The notes under the pieces were generated by a model, which searched no databases, had not been told where the DNA came from, and was given only the letters and a program-made list of their open reading frames with translations. This document shows positions 1 through 10,088 of a stretch of 64,000 nt of DNA, piece after piece; positions within the stretch are counted from its first letter, which is position 1; each line of letters begins with the position of its first letter. The DNA is from Microbacterium timonense (GTDB lineage Bacteria > Actinomycetota > Actinomycetes > Actinomycetales > Microbacteriaceae), in NCBI RefSeq assembly GCF_900292075.1, contig NZ_OLMV01000001.1:558001-622000 (forward strand). Reading direction: 5' to 3'. The position numbers and the translations under genes were made by a program.

Positions 1-975
1 GGCCCCGAGATGAGCGAGCAGCTCCCCTCGAGTGACCCCTGCACCCGGGTCGGTCGGCTCGGCGGTGATGCTCCCCAGCTCCGCCACGCTCATCGACCTC
101 CGTGTATCGGACAGCGGCGCGGGGAGGCGCTCCAGCTCCGCGAGGTGCGTGACCGCCTGTGAGGCGGACCCGAGATAGGTGAGATCGATCGCGACCACCG
201 GGTCGCTCCCGGGAAAATGGAGCAGTTCCAGCCACAGCGTCAGCTCCTGTGGGGCGGCCGCCGTGACAGCGCGGAAGGCATCCAGCACGTCGCGCGTGAG
301 CTCTCCTGGCCACAGCACGCGACCCCCGAACAGCGCGGGAGCCCCGTGCAGGTCGAGCTCGAGACCGGTCACGATGGCGTAGTCGCCGCCTCCTCCGCGA
401 AGCGCCCAGAAGAGGTCGGGGTCGCTCGCAGCCGTGACGCGTCGCTGGTTGCCCAGGGCATCCACCACGTCGAAACCACGCACGCTGTCGGAGACCCAGC
501 CGTGGGCGCGTCCGAACCAGCTGAGGCCCCCGCCGAGGGCCACCCCCGCGACACTGACCACGGGCGAGCTGCCGGGAAGCGCTGTCAGACCGTGCTCAGC
601 GGTCGCTTGCTGCAGTGCGCCCGAACTGACGCCGGCACCGATTCGTGCCCGGCGGCTCGCGGCATCCACCTCGACGGCGTTCAGCCGACCCGTGCGAAGA
701 AGGATGGTGTCTTCGGTACGGCCAGACGCTCCGTGCCCGTTCGGCTGTGTGGCGATCGCGAGCCCGGCGTCCCGGGCGAAGTGGACCAGGCGCGCCACGT
801 CGGCCGCGTCGGCGGCTTCGACGACCGCGCGCGTCGGCTGTGCGACCGCGCGGTTCCAGGGCAGCCTGACGTCGTCGAACCGGGCATCCCCGGGCAGCCA
901 GACGCGGCCGCGTACCGCCGAGCGGAGTCGTGAGAGGTCGGTCGAGCGGGATGAGGTGTGGGGCGTGTGCGACAC
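1..975 (-). CDS. FAD-binding oxidoreductase (BBE/FAD_binding_4 type), 3' end cut by the window edge
   Basis: This is an oxygen-dependent flavoprotein oxidoreductase of the p-cresol methylhydroxylase / berberine-bridge superfamily; its substrate cannot be told. 325 codons are visible, holding the FAD-binding domain and the start of the substrate domain. A GTG start at 975 follows an AAAGGAG ribosome site at normal spacing. The N-terminal part carries QPNGHGASG (about residues 77-85), whose histidine sits where this superfamily often links FAD covalently. GAGVSSGAL and GGGLSWFGRAHGW (about 113-160) are typical FAD-loop stretches. The gene is divergent from an ECF sigma factor 122 bp away, with a matching promoter in the gap, so it is probably that sigma factor's target. 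Family assignment is secure; substrate is unknown. Confidence 0.85.
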   Translation of the reverse strand, partial: MSHTPHTSSRSTDLSRLRSAVRGRVWLPGDARFDDVRLPWNRAVAQPTRAVVEAADAADVARLVHFARDAGLAIATQPNGHGASGRTEDTILLRTGRLNAVEVDAASRRARIGAGVSSGALQQATAEHGLTALPGSSPVVSVAGVALGGGLSWFGRAHGWVSDSVRGFDVVDALGNQRRVTAASDPDLFWALRGGGGDYAIVTGLELDLHGAPALFGGRVLWPGELTRDVLDAFRAVTAAAPQELTLWLELLHFPGSDPVVAIDLTYLGSASQAVTHLAELERLPAPLSDTRRSMSVAELGSITAEPTDPGAGVTRGELLAHLGA

Positions 976-1036
976 GGAAGCTCCTTTGTGCGATGGGATG
1001 GCCGGCGTCTGAGGCGCACGAGATACGCCTCACAAA

Positions 1037-1066
1037 GACGTCGGGCAGACTGCCCGGAATGTGACA
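1037..1066 (-). promoter_or_regulatory. Candidate ECF41-type promoter for the flavin oxidoreductase
   Basis: Reading the minus strand, TGTCACA (1066-1060) is followed after 19 nt by CGTC (1040-1037), about 60 bases before the oxidoreductase start. TGTCACA/CGTC is the motif pair known for ECF41 sigma factors, and the neighbouring gene encodes one. The 19-nt spacer seems longer than I recall for the family, so the -10 assignment is tentative. A perfect 7-bp inverted repeat (1042-1056, CGGGCAG A CTGCCCG) fills the spacer. Confidence 0.5.
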
Positions 1067-1097
1067 GACCGGGCCGAGACGGACAGAATGGGGACCC

Positions 1098-2009
1098 ATG
1101 GCCGATCTCGCCGGGCCCGCCCTCGCGGAGCTGTTCGATGCCCAGCGCGGGCGGCTGCGAGCTATCGCGTACCGCACACTCGGCTCCCACTGGGACGCTG
1201 ACGACGCCGTCCAGGACGCATGGATCCGCCTCAGTCGCGCGGACGTCGCCCGCATCGAGAATCTCGAGGCGTGGCTCACGACGGTCGTCTCCCGCGCCAG
1301 CATCGACATCCTCCGCTCTCGAAGCGCCTGGCGCGAGGATGCCGACGACGTCCTGCTACACGAGTCCGTCGACACCGAGGGACCGGAATCGGAGGCGATG
1401 CGGATCGCTGAGATCGAAGCGGCCATGTTCGTGGTGCTGGAACAGCTGACGCCGCTGGAGCGTCTGTCGTTCGTGCTCCACGACATCTTCGGCCTCGCAT
1501 TCGATGACATCGCGCCCATCGTCGAACGCAGCCCCGCCGCGGCGCGCCAGCTCGCATCCCGCGCCCGACGCCGCGTGCGCAGCGTCGATGTGACCACCGA
1601 GCGGGTTCGGCGAACGCGCGCCGTCGCAGCCTTCCTCAAGGCGTCCCGGGACGGCGAGTTCGGCGATCTCCTGCAGCTGCTGGATCCGGACGTCCAGTTG
1701 AAGGCGGATGCCGGCGTCGTGGCGACGGCGGCGGCATACGCGGACTCGGGAGCGCCGCTGCTGCGCGAGAACGTGCAAGGGGCCGATGCCGTGGCCCGGG
1801 TGTTCGCCGGACGGGCCGATCAGGCCGAGGTCGCCGACGTGGATGGCTTGCCAGGCGCCGTCTACGCACCCGAAGGCGTCGTCCAGGCCGCATACATCAT
1901 CCGCTTCGAGGCGGACCGGATCATCGGCGTCGAGGTCATCGGAGATCCGGACCGTCTCATGTCGCTGCAGGTCGCTCTGCACCGTTCCGTCGTGCGCGGC
2001 GACAGCTGA
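1098..2009 (+). CDS. ECF41-like RNA polymerase sigma factor with C-terminal SnoaL-like domain (SigJ type)
   Basis: This 303-residue extracytoplasmic-function sigma factor directs RNA polymerase to a small set of promoters. Region 2 lies at about residues 8-75 (RAIAYRTLGS, DADDAVQDAWIRL). Region 4 lies at about 112-165 (LTPLERLSFVLHDIFGL and the helix-turn-helix). A NTF2/SnoaL-like extension follows at about 178-300 in place of a separate anti-sigma factor; in ECF41 proteins this extension tunes activity. The segment that usually reads DGGGK is here KADAGV, so the extension has diverged at its best-known motif. ATG start with a weak GGGGA upstream. No anti-sigma gene is adjacent, as expected for the group. 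It likely controls the divergent oxidoreductase and possibly itself. Confidence 0.85.
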   Translation: MADLAGPALAELFDAQRGRLRAIAYRTLGSHWDADDAVQDAWIRLSRADVARIENLEAWLTTVVSRASIDILRSRSAWREDADDVLLHESVDTEGPESEAMRIAEIEAAMFVVLEQLTPLERLSFVLHDIFGLAFDDIAPIVERSPAAARQLASRARRRVRSVDVTTERVRRTRAVAAFLKASRDGEFGDLLQLLDPDVQLKADAGVVATAAAYADSGAPLLRENVQGADAVARVFAGRADQAEVADVDGLPGAVYAPEGVVQAAYIIRFEADRIIGVEVIGDPDRLMSLQVALHRSVVRGDS

Positions 2010-2054
2010 CGGACGTGTGCTCCGCCGGCGGAGCCGACGGGCTGCGCAGCGCTG

Positions 2055-2636
2055 CTATCGCCGGGATCGAGGCTCGTTGCGGTCGGGGTGCGCGGTGAGG
2101 TTGGCGCCGCCATCACGCTCGGAAAGCCCGTGCAGGGAGAACCCCGGTGAGTCCAGGAAGGGCGCACGTAGCCACATCGGCACCTTCGCGATGAATCCGA
2201 TGATGAAGAACCCGATTCCGCAGGCGACGATGAGCACCCACCCCGCCCAGTACAAGGGGACGCGCCACGCGCCCAGGATGTCGAGAGCCTCGACCGTGGG
2301 AAGGAGAGCGACCAGTGCCACGCCGAGGACGAGGCCGAAGCCCAGGAACCCGCCGCCGGCCTTGATCGCCTCGCCGCCGAGGATCGCGGCCACCAGCAGC
2401 GGCACGAGCAGCCCGCCGACCACCAGGCCTCCTCCGAGGTTCCCGAGCGTGTCGACGGCGTCGCCGCCGAGGCTGTCCGCCACGAGGCCCAGGACGACGC
2501 CGGTCGCGACGACCACACCCATGATGATGAGCAAGACGGCGGTGGCGCGCCGGATGAACTGGTCCGAGAACCGGTACCGTCCAGCAGGCCGACCACCCGG
2601 GCGATGCACGGTTGCCGCGTGTCGTTTCGTGCTCAT
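2055..2636 (-). CDS. Hypothetical small integral membrane protein
   Basis: I do not recognise this 193-residue protein. It has a basic, Arg/His-rich N-terminus (about 30 residues), then four likely membrane segments at about 31-53, 68-88, 96-114 and 126-150. The second and third are Gly/Ala/Leu-rich and linked by a short GGEAIKAGGG loop. The soluble C-terminal tail (about 155-193) ends in basic residues. It converges with the sigma factor gene (45 bp apart) and lies downstream of the tRNA-Ala terminator, so it is probably a single transcript. A function in the envelope is all the sequence suggests. Confidence 0.7.
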   Translation of the reverse strand: MSTKRHAATVHRPGGRPAGRYRFSDQFIRRATAVLLIIMGVVVATGVVLGLVADSLGGDAVDTLGNLGGGLVVGGLLVPLLVAAILGGEAIKAGGGFLGFGLVLGVALVALLPTVEALDILGAWRVPLYWAGWVLIVACGIGFFIIGFIAKVPMWLRAPFLDSPGFSLHGLSERDGGANLTAHPDRNEPRSRR

Positions 2637-2710
2637 GATCGGATCGTAGCGACCTCCGTGCCGAGGTGGCCGTCGCCCGAACCCACGGTGCGTCCGCCAC
2701 GCAAAGCGAA

Positions 2711-2731
2711 AGGCCGCCCCGTGGGCGGCCT
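2711..2731 (-). terminator. Rho-independent terminator after tRNA-Ala
   Basis: A perfect 9-bp stem (AGGCCGCCC / GGGCGGCCT) with a 3-nt loop lies 9 nt past the tRNA-Ala 3' end on the minus strand and is followed by a short T-containing tract. It probably ends the obgE-to-rsfS-tRNA transcript. Confidence 0.75.
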
Positions 2732-2739
2732 TCTCGCTG

Positions 2740-2812
2740 TGGACCTGAGGGGACTCGAACCCCTGACCCCCTGCATGCCATGCAGGTGCGCTACCAGCTG
2801 CGCCACAGGCCC
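2740..2812 (-). tRNA. tRNA-Ala (GGC anticodon)
   Basis: The minus strand folds into a complete cloverleaf. The acceptor stem GGGCCTG pairs with CAGGTCC, with discriminator A at 2740. The anticodon stem CCTGC/GCAGG encloses the loop ATGGCAT, giving anticodon GGC. The T arm carries GGTTCGAGTCC. CCA is not encoded. It sits 70 nt downstream of rsfS in the same direction and is followed by a terminator, so it may be processed from the same transcript. Confidence 0.95.
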
Positions 2813-2882
2813 GGATGTCTTCCCGCTCTCGCGGGGCAACTCGTCTAGCTTACAACACTCGGGAGCGTGATCCGAACCACGG

Positions 2883-3263
2883 TCAGTCCTCCGATGCCGC
2901 CCGCGCGGGAAGCGTCACGGGCACGACGGGGCAGTCCTTCCACAGACGTTCCAGGCCGTAGTAGACGCGTTCCTGCTCGTGGAAGACGTGCACCACGAGG
3001 TCACCGAAATCGATCAGCACCCACCGGGACTCCTCGCGGCCCTCGCGACGCAGGCGCTTGTGCCCGGCCTCGAGCAGACGGTCCTCGATCTCGTCCGCGA
3101 TGGCGGCGACGTTGCGCTCGCTGCGGCCGGTGACGAGCAGGAAGATGTCGACGAGAGGCAGGGGCTCCGACACGTCGAGGGCGACGAGATCCTCGCCGCC
3201 CTTCGCATCCGCCGCGGCCGCGGCGATCTGAAGCATCTCTCGCGATGACGCGCTCGCGACCAT
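2883..3263 (-). CDS. rsfS: Ribosomal silencing factor RsfS
   Basis: RsfS (RsfA/Iojap/DUF143 family) binds ribosomal protein L14 on the 50S subunit and blocks joining to 30S, which saves energy in starved cells. The 126-residue length is usual. Recognisable family stretches are DVSEPLPLVDIFLLVTG (about 29-45), RSERNVAAIADEIE, and the C-terminal RWVLIDFGDLVVHVFHEQERVYYGLERLW with its conserved W, D and YY/LE signature. Its ATG overlaps the stop of the upstream gene by 4 bases (ATGA), so it is translationally coupled. In many actinobacteria rsfS likewise follows nadD. Confidence 0.95.
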   Translation of the reverse strand: MVASASSREMLQIAAAAADAKGGEDLVALDVSEPLPLVDIFLLVTGRSERNVAAIADEIEDRLLEAGHKRLRREGREESRWVLIDFGDLVVHVFHEQERVYYGLERLWKDCPVVPVTLPARAASED

Positions 3264-4420
3264 CAGAAGACCCCCGTCACGAACGCGAGGATCAACACGC
3301 CCACGAGCGCGAGAGCCAGGACGCCGGCGGTGATGGCGAGGGCCATCATGAGCCTGCCGCCCTTCTCCGGTGCCGGCGGTTTGATCACCTCGCCGGGCAT
3401 CTTCACGGTGCTCACGGCGGCGCTCGCGGCGATAGGCGTCGGTGACGAGTGCGAGGGCAGCTCCCCGTCGACCAGCGCCGCGTCGATCTCCTTGCCGTCC
3501 GCCGTTCCCTTCACGTGGCCGGTCGACCCGAGGCCTTCGGGAAGATTGAACGTCCCGGTGAGGATGACTTCACCCGTCGCTGTGACGGGCGCCACGAGCG
3601 GTGATACTTCGGGCGCCTGCGACACGATGAGCGTATTGGGGACGGCGACTGCACCGGTGGTGCGTGCCAGCAGCTGATCGAACGAGGGCGGGAACTCGAC
3701 CGCCTGCGGCTGGGTCGTCCCGTGCTCGTCGAGCAGGCTGGCGCCCAGCAGTGGGCTGACGGACTTCGGGCGATCATCGGCTTCCTCCGCCGCCGGCTCT
3801 CCGTCATCGAAGAGAGAGCGAGCGGAGGCATCGTCACCGACCTCGGCCGGCGCGGGGGTGGGCGCCTCGACGGCCGCGCTCTCGGCGGCGGTCTGATCCT
3901 CCGGTGATGACTGGCGCGGCAGCCCGAACAGCGCGTGCAGGCCGCTGTCGGTCGTGACCGGCGCCTCCTGGTCGGCCGGGGCGGTGAACAGCGGCTGCTC
4001 GGGCTCGGGCGACCCGTCGGGGGCGGCTGCGGGCGGTGCCGACGGGAACGCCGCCGGCGAACCGGACGTCGCCGCCGCGTGCGCCGCGACGACCTCGGGC
4101 GTGATCACGGGCACGGAGGCCGTGCGGATGCGCTCCTGCTGACGTGCCTGACGCCTCGTGAGGGGCGAGACGCCGAGGTCGACAGCCGAGTCGGCCACGG
4201 GAGGCGGGCCGACCGGCGCGGGGTCGGCCGGGCGCGGGAACGGAGTGACGGCCGACGGTGGCGCGGTGGCGGGGGTGCCGGTCGCGCCGTCGCCGGCGGG
4301 GTCATCCGTCGTCGGTGATGTGGGTGCGGCGGTGATGACGGGCGTGGAACCCGTGTTCCGCAGCTCGCGCATCTGCTTGCGCGTGAGAGCTGGTGTTGCC
4401 GGCTGCTCGGGTGTGCTCAT
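3263..4420 (-). CDS. Unknown Pro/Ala-rich, C-terminally membrane-anchored protein with a repeated LTRR-type motif
   Basis: This 385-residue protein is unrecognised. The ATG at 4420 overlaps the nadD stop (ATGA), and its own stop overlaps the rsfS start, so all three are made together. Most of the chain is low-complexity Pro/Ala/Thr/acidic sequence, probably disordered. Two related segments stand out: [10 protein letters not shown]...PVIT (residues 12-30) and [14 protein letters not shown]...PVIT (87-107). The last ~30 residues form one strong hydrophobic segment ending at the C-terminus, so the bulk should lie in the cytoplasm, anchored by its tail. I see no enzyme motif. An open frame extends 66 bases upstream, but that stretch lies inside nadD and lacks a ribosome site. 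Confidence 0.7.
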   Translation of the reverse strand: MSTPEQPATPALTRKQMRELRNTGSTPVITAAPTSPTTDDPAGDGATGTPATAPPSAVTPFPRPADPAPVGPPPVADSAVDLGVSPLTRRQARQQERIRTASVPVITPEVVAAHAAATSGSPAAFPSAPPAAAPDGSPEPEQPLFTAPADQEAPVTTDSGLHALFGLPRQSSPEDQTAAESAAVEAPTPAPAEVGDDASARSLFDDGEPAAEEADDRPKSVSPLLGASLLDEHGTTQPQAVEFPPSFDQLLARTTGAVAVPNTLIVSQAPEVSPLVAPVTATGEVILTGTFNLPEGLGSTGHVKGTADGKEIDAALVDGELPSHSSPTPIAASAAVSTVKMPGEVIKPPAPEKGGRLMMALAITAGVLALALVGVLILAFVTGVF

Positions 4421-5013
4421 TCCTTGCTCCGGTAGAGATGGTGCTTCGCAATGTATTGGACGACCCCGTCGGGCACGAGGTACCACACCGGGTGTCCTCG
4501 CTGAACTCGATCGCGGCAGTCCGTCGACGAGATGGCGAGGGCGGGGATCTCGAGCTGGCTGACGTCGTCACTGGGCAGGCCGTCCGTGTTCAACACGTGG
4601 CCGGGTCTGGAGACCGCGACGAAGTGGGCGAGATCCCACAGTTCATCATGGTCTCTCCAACTGAGAATTTGCGCTATGGCGTCCGCGCCGGTGATGAAGA
4701 ACAGCTCCGCGTCGGGGCGCTGTGCCTTGAGATCGCGGAGCGTGTCGATCGTGTAGGTCGGGCCGTGTCGATCGATGTCGACGCGGCTCACGGTGAAGCG
4801 CGGATTGGATGCCGTGGCGATCACGGTCATCAGATACCGATGCTCACTCGGCGAGACGTCTTCCTTCTGCCACGGCTGTCCCGTGGGAACGAACACCACC
4901 TCATCGAGGTCGAACCATTGCGCCACTTCGCTTGCGGCGACCAGGTGACCGTGATGGATGGGATCGAACGTCCCGCCCATGACCCCGACCCTCGGGGCTG
5001 TCGCCACCGACAT
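4417..5013 (-). CDS. nadD: Nicotinate-nucleotide adenylyltransferase NadD
   Basis: NadD joins nicotinate mononucleotide and ATP to give deamido-NAD, a late step in NAD synthesis. The nucleotidyltransferase signature [12 protein letters not shown] is at residues 14-25. The family's C-terminal ISSTDIR motif appears as ISSTDCR near residue 160, a variant that keeps the ATP-contacting Ser-Ser-Thr and Arg. FITGADA and the [17 protein letters not shown] stretch are also canonical. 198 residues is standard. The gene follows a 74-residue membrane protein by 9 nt and overlaps the next gene by 4 bases. Confidence 0.95.
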   Translation of the reverse strand: MSVATAPRVGVMGGTFDPIHHGHLVAASEVAQWFDLDEVVFVPTGQPWQKEDVSPSEHRYLMTVIATASNPRFTVSRVDIDRHGPTYTIDTLRDLKAQRPDAELFFITGADAIAQILSWRDHDELWDLAHFVAVSRPGHVLNTDGLPSDDVSQLEIPALAISSTDCRDRVQRGHPVWYLVPDGVVQYIAKHHLYRSKE

Positions 5014-5022
5014 GCAGCAGCC

Positions 5023-5247
5023 CTAGTGGCCGTGCCCCGCTCGCTGCACGTCGTCGGCGTGTGCCTTCGCGTACGCCTCCGCCTTGTGCGAGTGGCGGTT
5101 GGCGACGTTGCGGTACGACAGGGTCACCAGAGCCAGCGCGGCGAAGACGAGGATCGCGGTGATGCCGTACCCCACGGTCTCGAGCGCCACGTTGCCGTGG
5201 TGCTCCGACTCTTCGGCGGCGAGGGCGAGGATCGTGGCGATTGTCAT
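5023..5247 (-). CDS. Small single-span membrane protein, unknown function
   Basis: This 74-residue protein has one clear membrane segment (about residues 25-44, YGITAILVFAALALVTLSY). An N-terminal stretch holds ESEHHGN, and the tail is charged and His-rich (NRHSHKAEAYAKAH...AGHGH). It lies 54 nt after proA and 9 nt before nadD, on the same strand. The His-rich ends could bind metal, but nothing else supports that. Its position inside a core operon suggests a real gene. Confidence 0.7.
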   Translation of the reverse strand: MTIATILALAAEESEHHGNVALETVGYGITAILVFAALALVTLSYRNVANRHSHKAEAYAKAHADDVQRAGHGH

Positions 5248-5301
5248 TCGGGCTCCGTTCGGGTTCGCCTCTGGGGCGCAGGACTGCTCCAGTCTATGGC
5301 G

Positions 5302-6557
5302 TTACGCGCGCACCTGCCCGGCGCCGCGCGCCAGCCACTTCGAGCTCGTGAGCTCCGCGAGTCCCATCGGCCCGCGCGCGTGGAGCTTCTGCGTGGAGAT
5401 GCCGACCTCCGCGCCGAAGCCGAACTCGCCCCCGTCCGTGAACCGGGTCGACGTATTGGCCATCACCACCGCCGAATCGACCTCGGCGAGGAATCGCGCC
5501 TCGTTGGCGGCATCCTGCGTCACGATCGACTCGGTGTGGTGCGTCGAATAGCGGCGGATGTGCTCCAGCGCGTCGTCGAGATCGTCCACGACGCGCATCG
5601 CGAGGTCGAGACTGAGGTACTCCGTCGCCCAGTCCTCCTCGGTGGCGGGAATCACACCGGGCGCCAGGCGCGCGACGGCTTCATCGCCGTGCACCGTGAC
5701 GCCGCCGTGCTGCAGCGCCTCGACGACGGGACCGACGAGTCGCTCCGCGGCGGCCCGGTGGATGAGCACCGTCTCGACCGCGTTGCAGACGCTCGGCCGC
5801 TGTGTCTTCGCGTTCACCACGATCTCGCGGGCCCACTCGAGCGAGGCGGTCTCGTCCAGCACGATGTGCACGACGCCGGCGCCGGTCTCGATCACCGGCA
5901 CGGTCGACTCGGTCACCACGGTCTCGATCAGCTGGGCACTGCCCCGCGGCACCAGCACGTCCACGATGCCTCGCGCGTGCATGAGATCACGCGCACCCTC
6001 ACGTCCGTACTCGTCGACGGTCTGGATCGCTTCCGGGTCGATCCCCCGGTCGGCGAGAGCCCCGCGCATGGCGGAGACCAGGGCCGCGTTGGTCTGCTCG
6101 GCTGCTGTCCCGCCGCGGAGCACGACCGCGTTGCCCGACCGCAGAGCCAGCGCCGCGATGTCGACCGTGACGTTCGGGCGCGCCTCGTAGATCGAGCCGA
6201 CCACTCCGAAAGGGACGGCGACCCTGGTCAGCGACACGCCGTTGGCGAGCGTGCGCTCATCGAGGATGCGCCCGACAGGGTCGGGAAGGGCCGCGATGTC
6301 GCGCACCGCTGCAGCCAGGGCAGCCACACGCGGTTGGTCGAGGCGAAGCCGATCCTGCAAGGCGGTCGAGAGCCCGCTCTCGCGTCCTCGCTCGAGGTCT
6401 GCGGCATTCGCAGCGACGATCTCCGGCGCTGCCGCTTCGATGGCGTCGGCGATGGCCAGAAGCGCCGCGCGCTTCGCGTCGTCGCCGAGCAGACCGATGG
6501 TGCGGGAGGCGTCCTTCGCCAGCAGCATCCGTTCGCGGGCCGTCGTCGCGGTGGTGG

Positions 6558-6561
<4 letters not shown>
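5302..6561 (-). CDS. proA: Glutamate-5-semialdehyde dehydrogenase ProA
   Basis: ProA reduces glutamyl-5-phosphate to glutamate-5-semialdehyde with NADPH, the second step of proline synthesis. It is a 419-residue member of the aldehyde dehydrogenase superfamily. Conserved stretches are VPFGVVGSIYEARPNVT (about 116-132), LRGGTAAEQTN and the active-site region QRPSVCNAVET with the catalytic Cys at 259. The start overlaps the proB stop by 4 bases. The length is normal and all key residues are present. Confidence 0.97.
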
Positions 6562-9284
<2,723 letters not shown>

Positions 9285-9302
9285 CTCTGCGTCTCCTGTG
9301 GC

Positions 9303-9611
9303 TTACTTGATGCCGGTGACCTTGACGCGCGTGAGGTCCTGACGGTGGCCCTGGCGCTTCTTGTAGCCGGTCTTGTTCTTGAACTTCTGGATCACGATCT
9401 TCGGGCCGCGCTCCTCACCGAGGACCTCGGCGGTCACGGTGACCTTCGCGAGCTTGTCGGCGTCGGTCGTGACGTTGTCACCGTCGACGAAGAGCACCGC
9501 GGGGAGCTCGATCTTGTCGCCGACCTTCGCGGCCTGGCGGTCGAGAACGACGATCGTGCCGACCTCGACCTTCTCCTGCCGGCCACCGGCGCGCACAACT
9601 GCGTAAACCAC
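9303..9611 (-). CDS. rplU: 50S ribosomal protein L21
   Basis: L21 is a 23S-rRNA-binding protein of the large subunit. The 102-residue chain starts [15 protein letters not shown] and ends with the basic [16 protein letters not shown](D)LT stretch typical of the family. It is first in the rplU-rpmA transcript. The 162-nt gap to the divergent DUF4031 gene must hold its promoter; I could not fix convincing -35/-10 boxes. Confidence 0.98.
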   Translation of the reverse strand: MVYAVVRAGGRQEKVEVGTIVVLDRQAAKVGDKIELPAVLFVDGDNVTTDADKLAKVTVTAEVLGEERGPKIVIQKFKNKTGYKKRQGHRQDLTRVKVTGIK

Positions 9612-9773
9612 TTCACACCTGTTTCTTCTGGGAGCACGCGCACGCGCTCAGGACGTCATCCAAGACTTGGCGCGGATGTCTCGACGCACCAAGGGTCAAC
9701 TTTACCAGATGCCGGGTCGGTCCGCGAAAGCGGCCACCGGCCGTGTCGCGCCGGCGGTGCGTAGGATCTGCAC

Positions 9774-10040
9774 GTGGCGATCCTCATCGACGATCCGCTC
9801 TGGCCGGCCCATGGGCGCCTGTGGGCGCACCTGGTGACCGACACCGATCTCGCGGAGCTGCACGCGTTCGCGGCTGCGAACGGCATCCCGGCGCGAGGGT
9901 TCGACCTCGACCATTACGACGTTCCGGAGGACGCGCACGCAAGATTGGTGGCCGCCGGCGCGCAACATGTCAGCGGCCACGAACTGGTGCGCCGCCTGAT
10001 CGCATCGGGACTTCGCGTGCGGGCACGCGATCGGCACTGA
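9774..10040 (+). CDS. DUF4031 domain-containing protein
   Basis: This 88-residue protein starts with GTG at 9774 and begins MAILIDDPLWPAHGR, the hallmark of DUF4031, a small actinobacterial family of unknown role. Other conserved features are W(A)HLVTDTDLAELHAFA, RGFDLDHYDVP and a C-terminal SGHELVRRLIASGLR. No catalytic site is known. It is divergent from rplU and convergent with RNase E, 48 bp from its end. Family is certain, function open. Confidence 0.85.
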   Translation: MAILIDDPLWPAHGRLWAHLVTDTDLAELHAFAAANGIPARGFDLDHYDVPEDAHARLVAAGAQHVSGHELVRRLIASGLRVRARDRH

Positions 10041-10088
10041 CCGGGTCGCGCCCGCCGCCCCGGGGTGCGAAGCAGCGGGCGGGGACGC

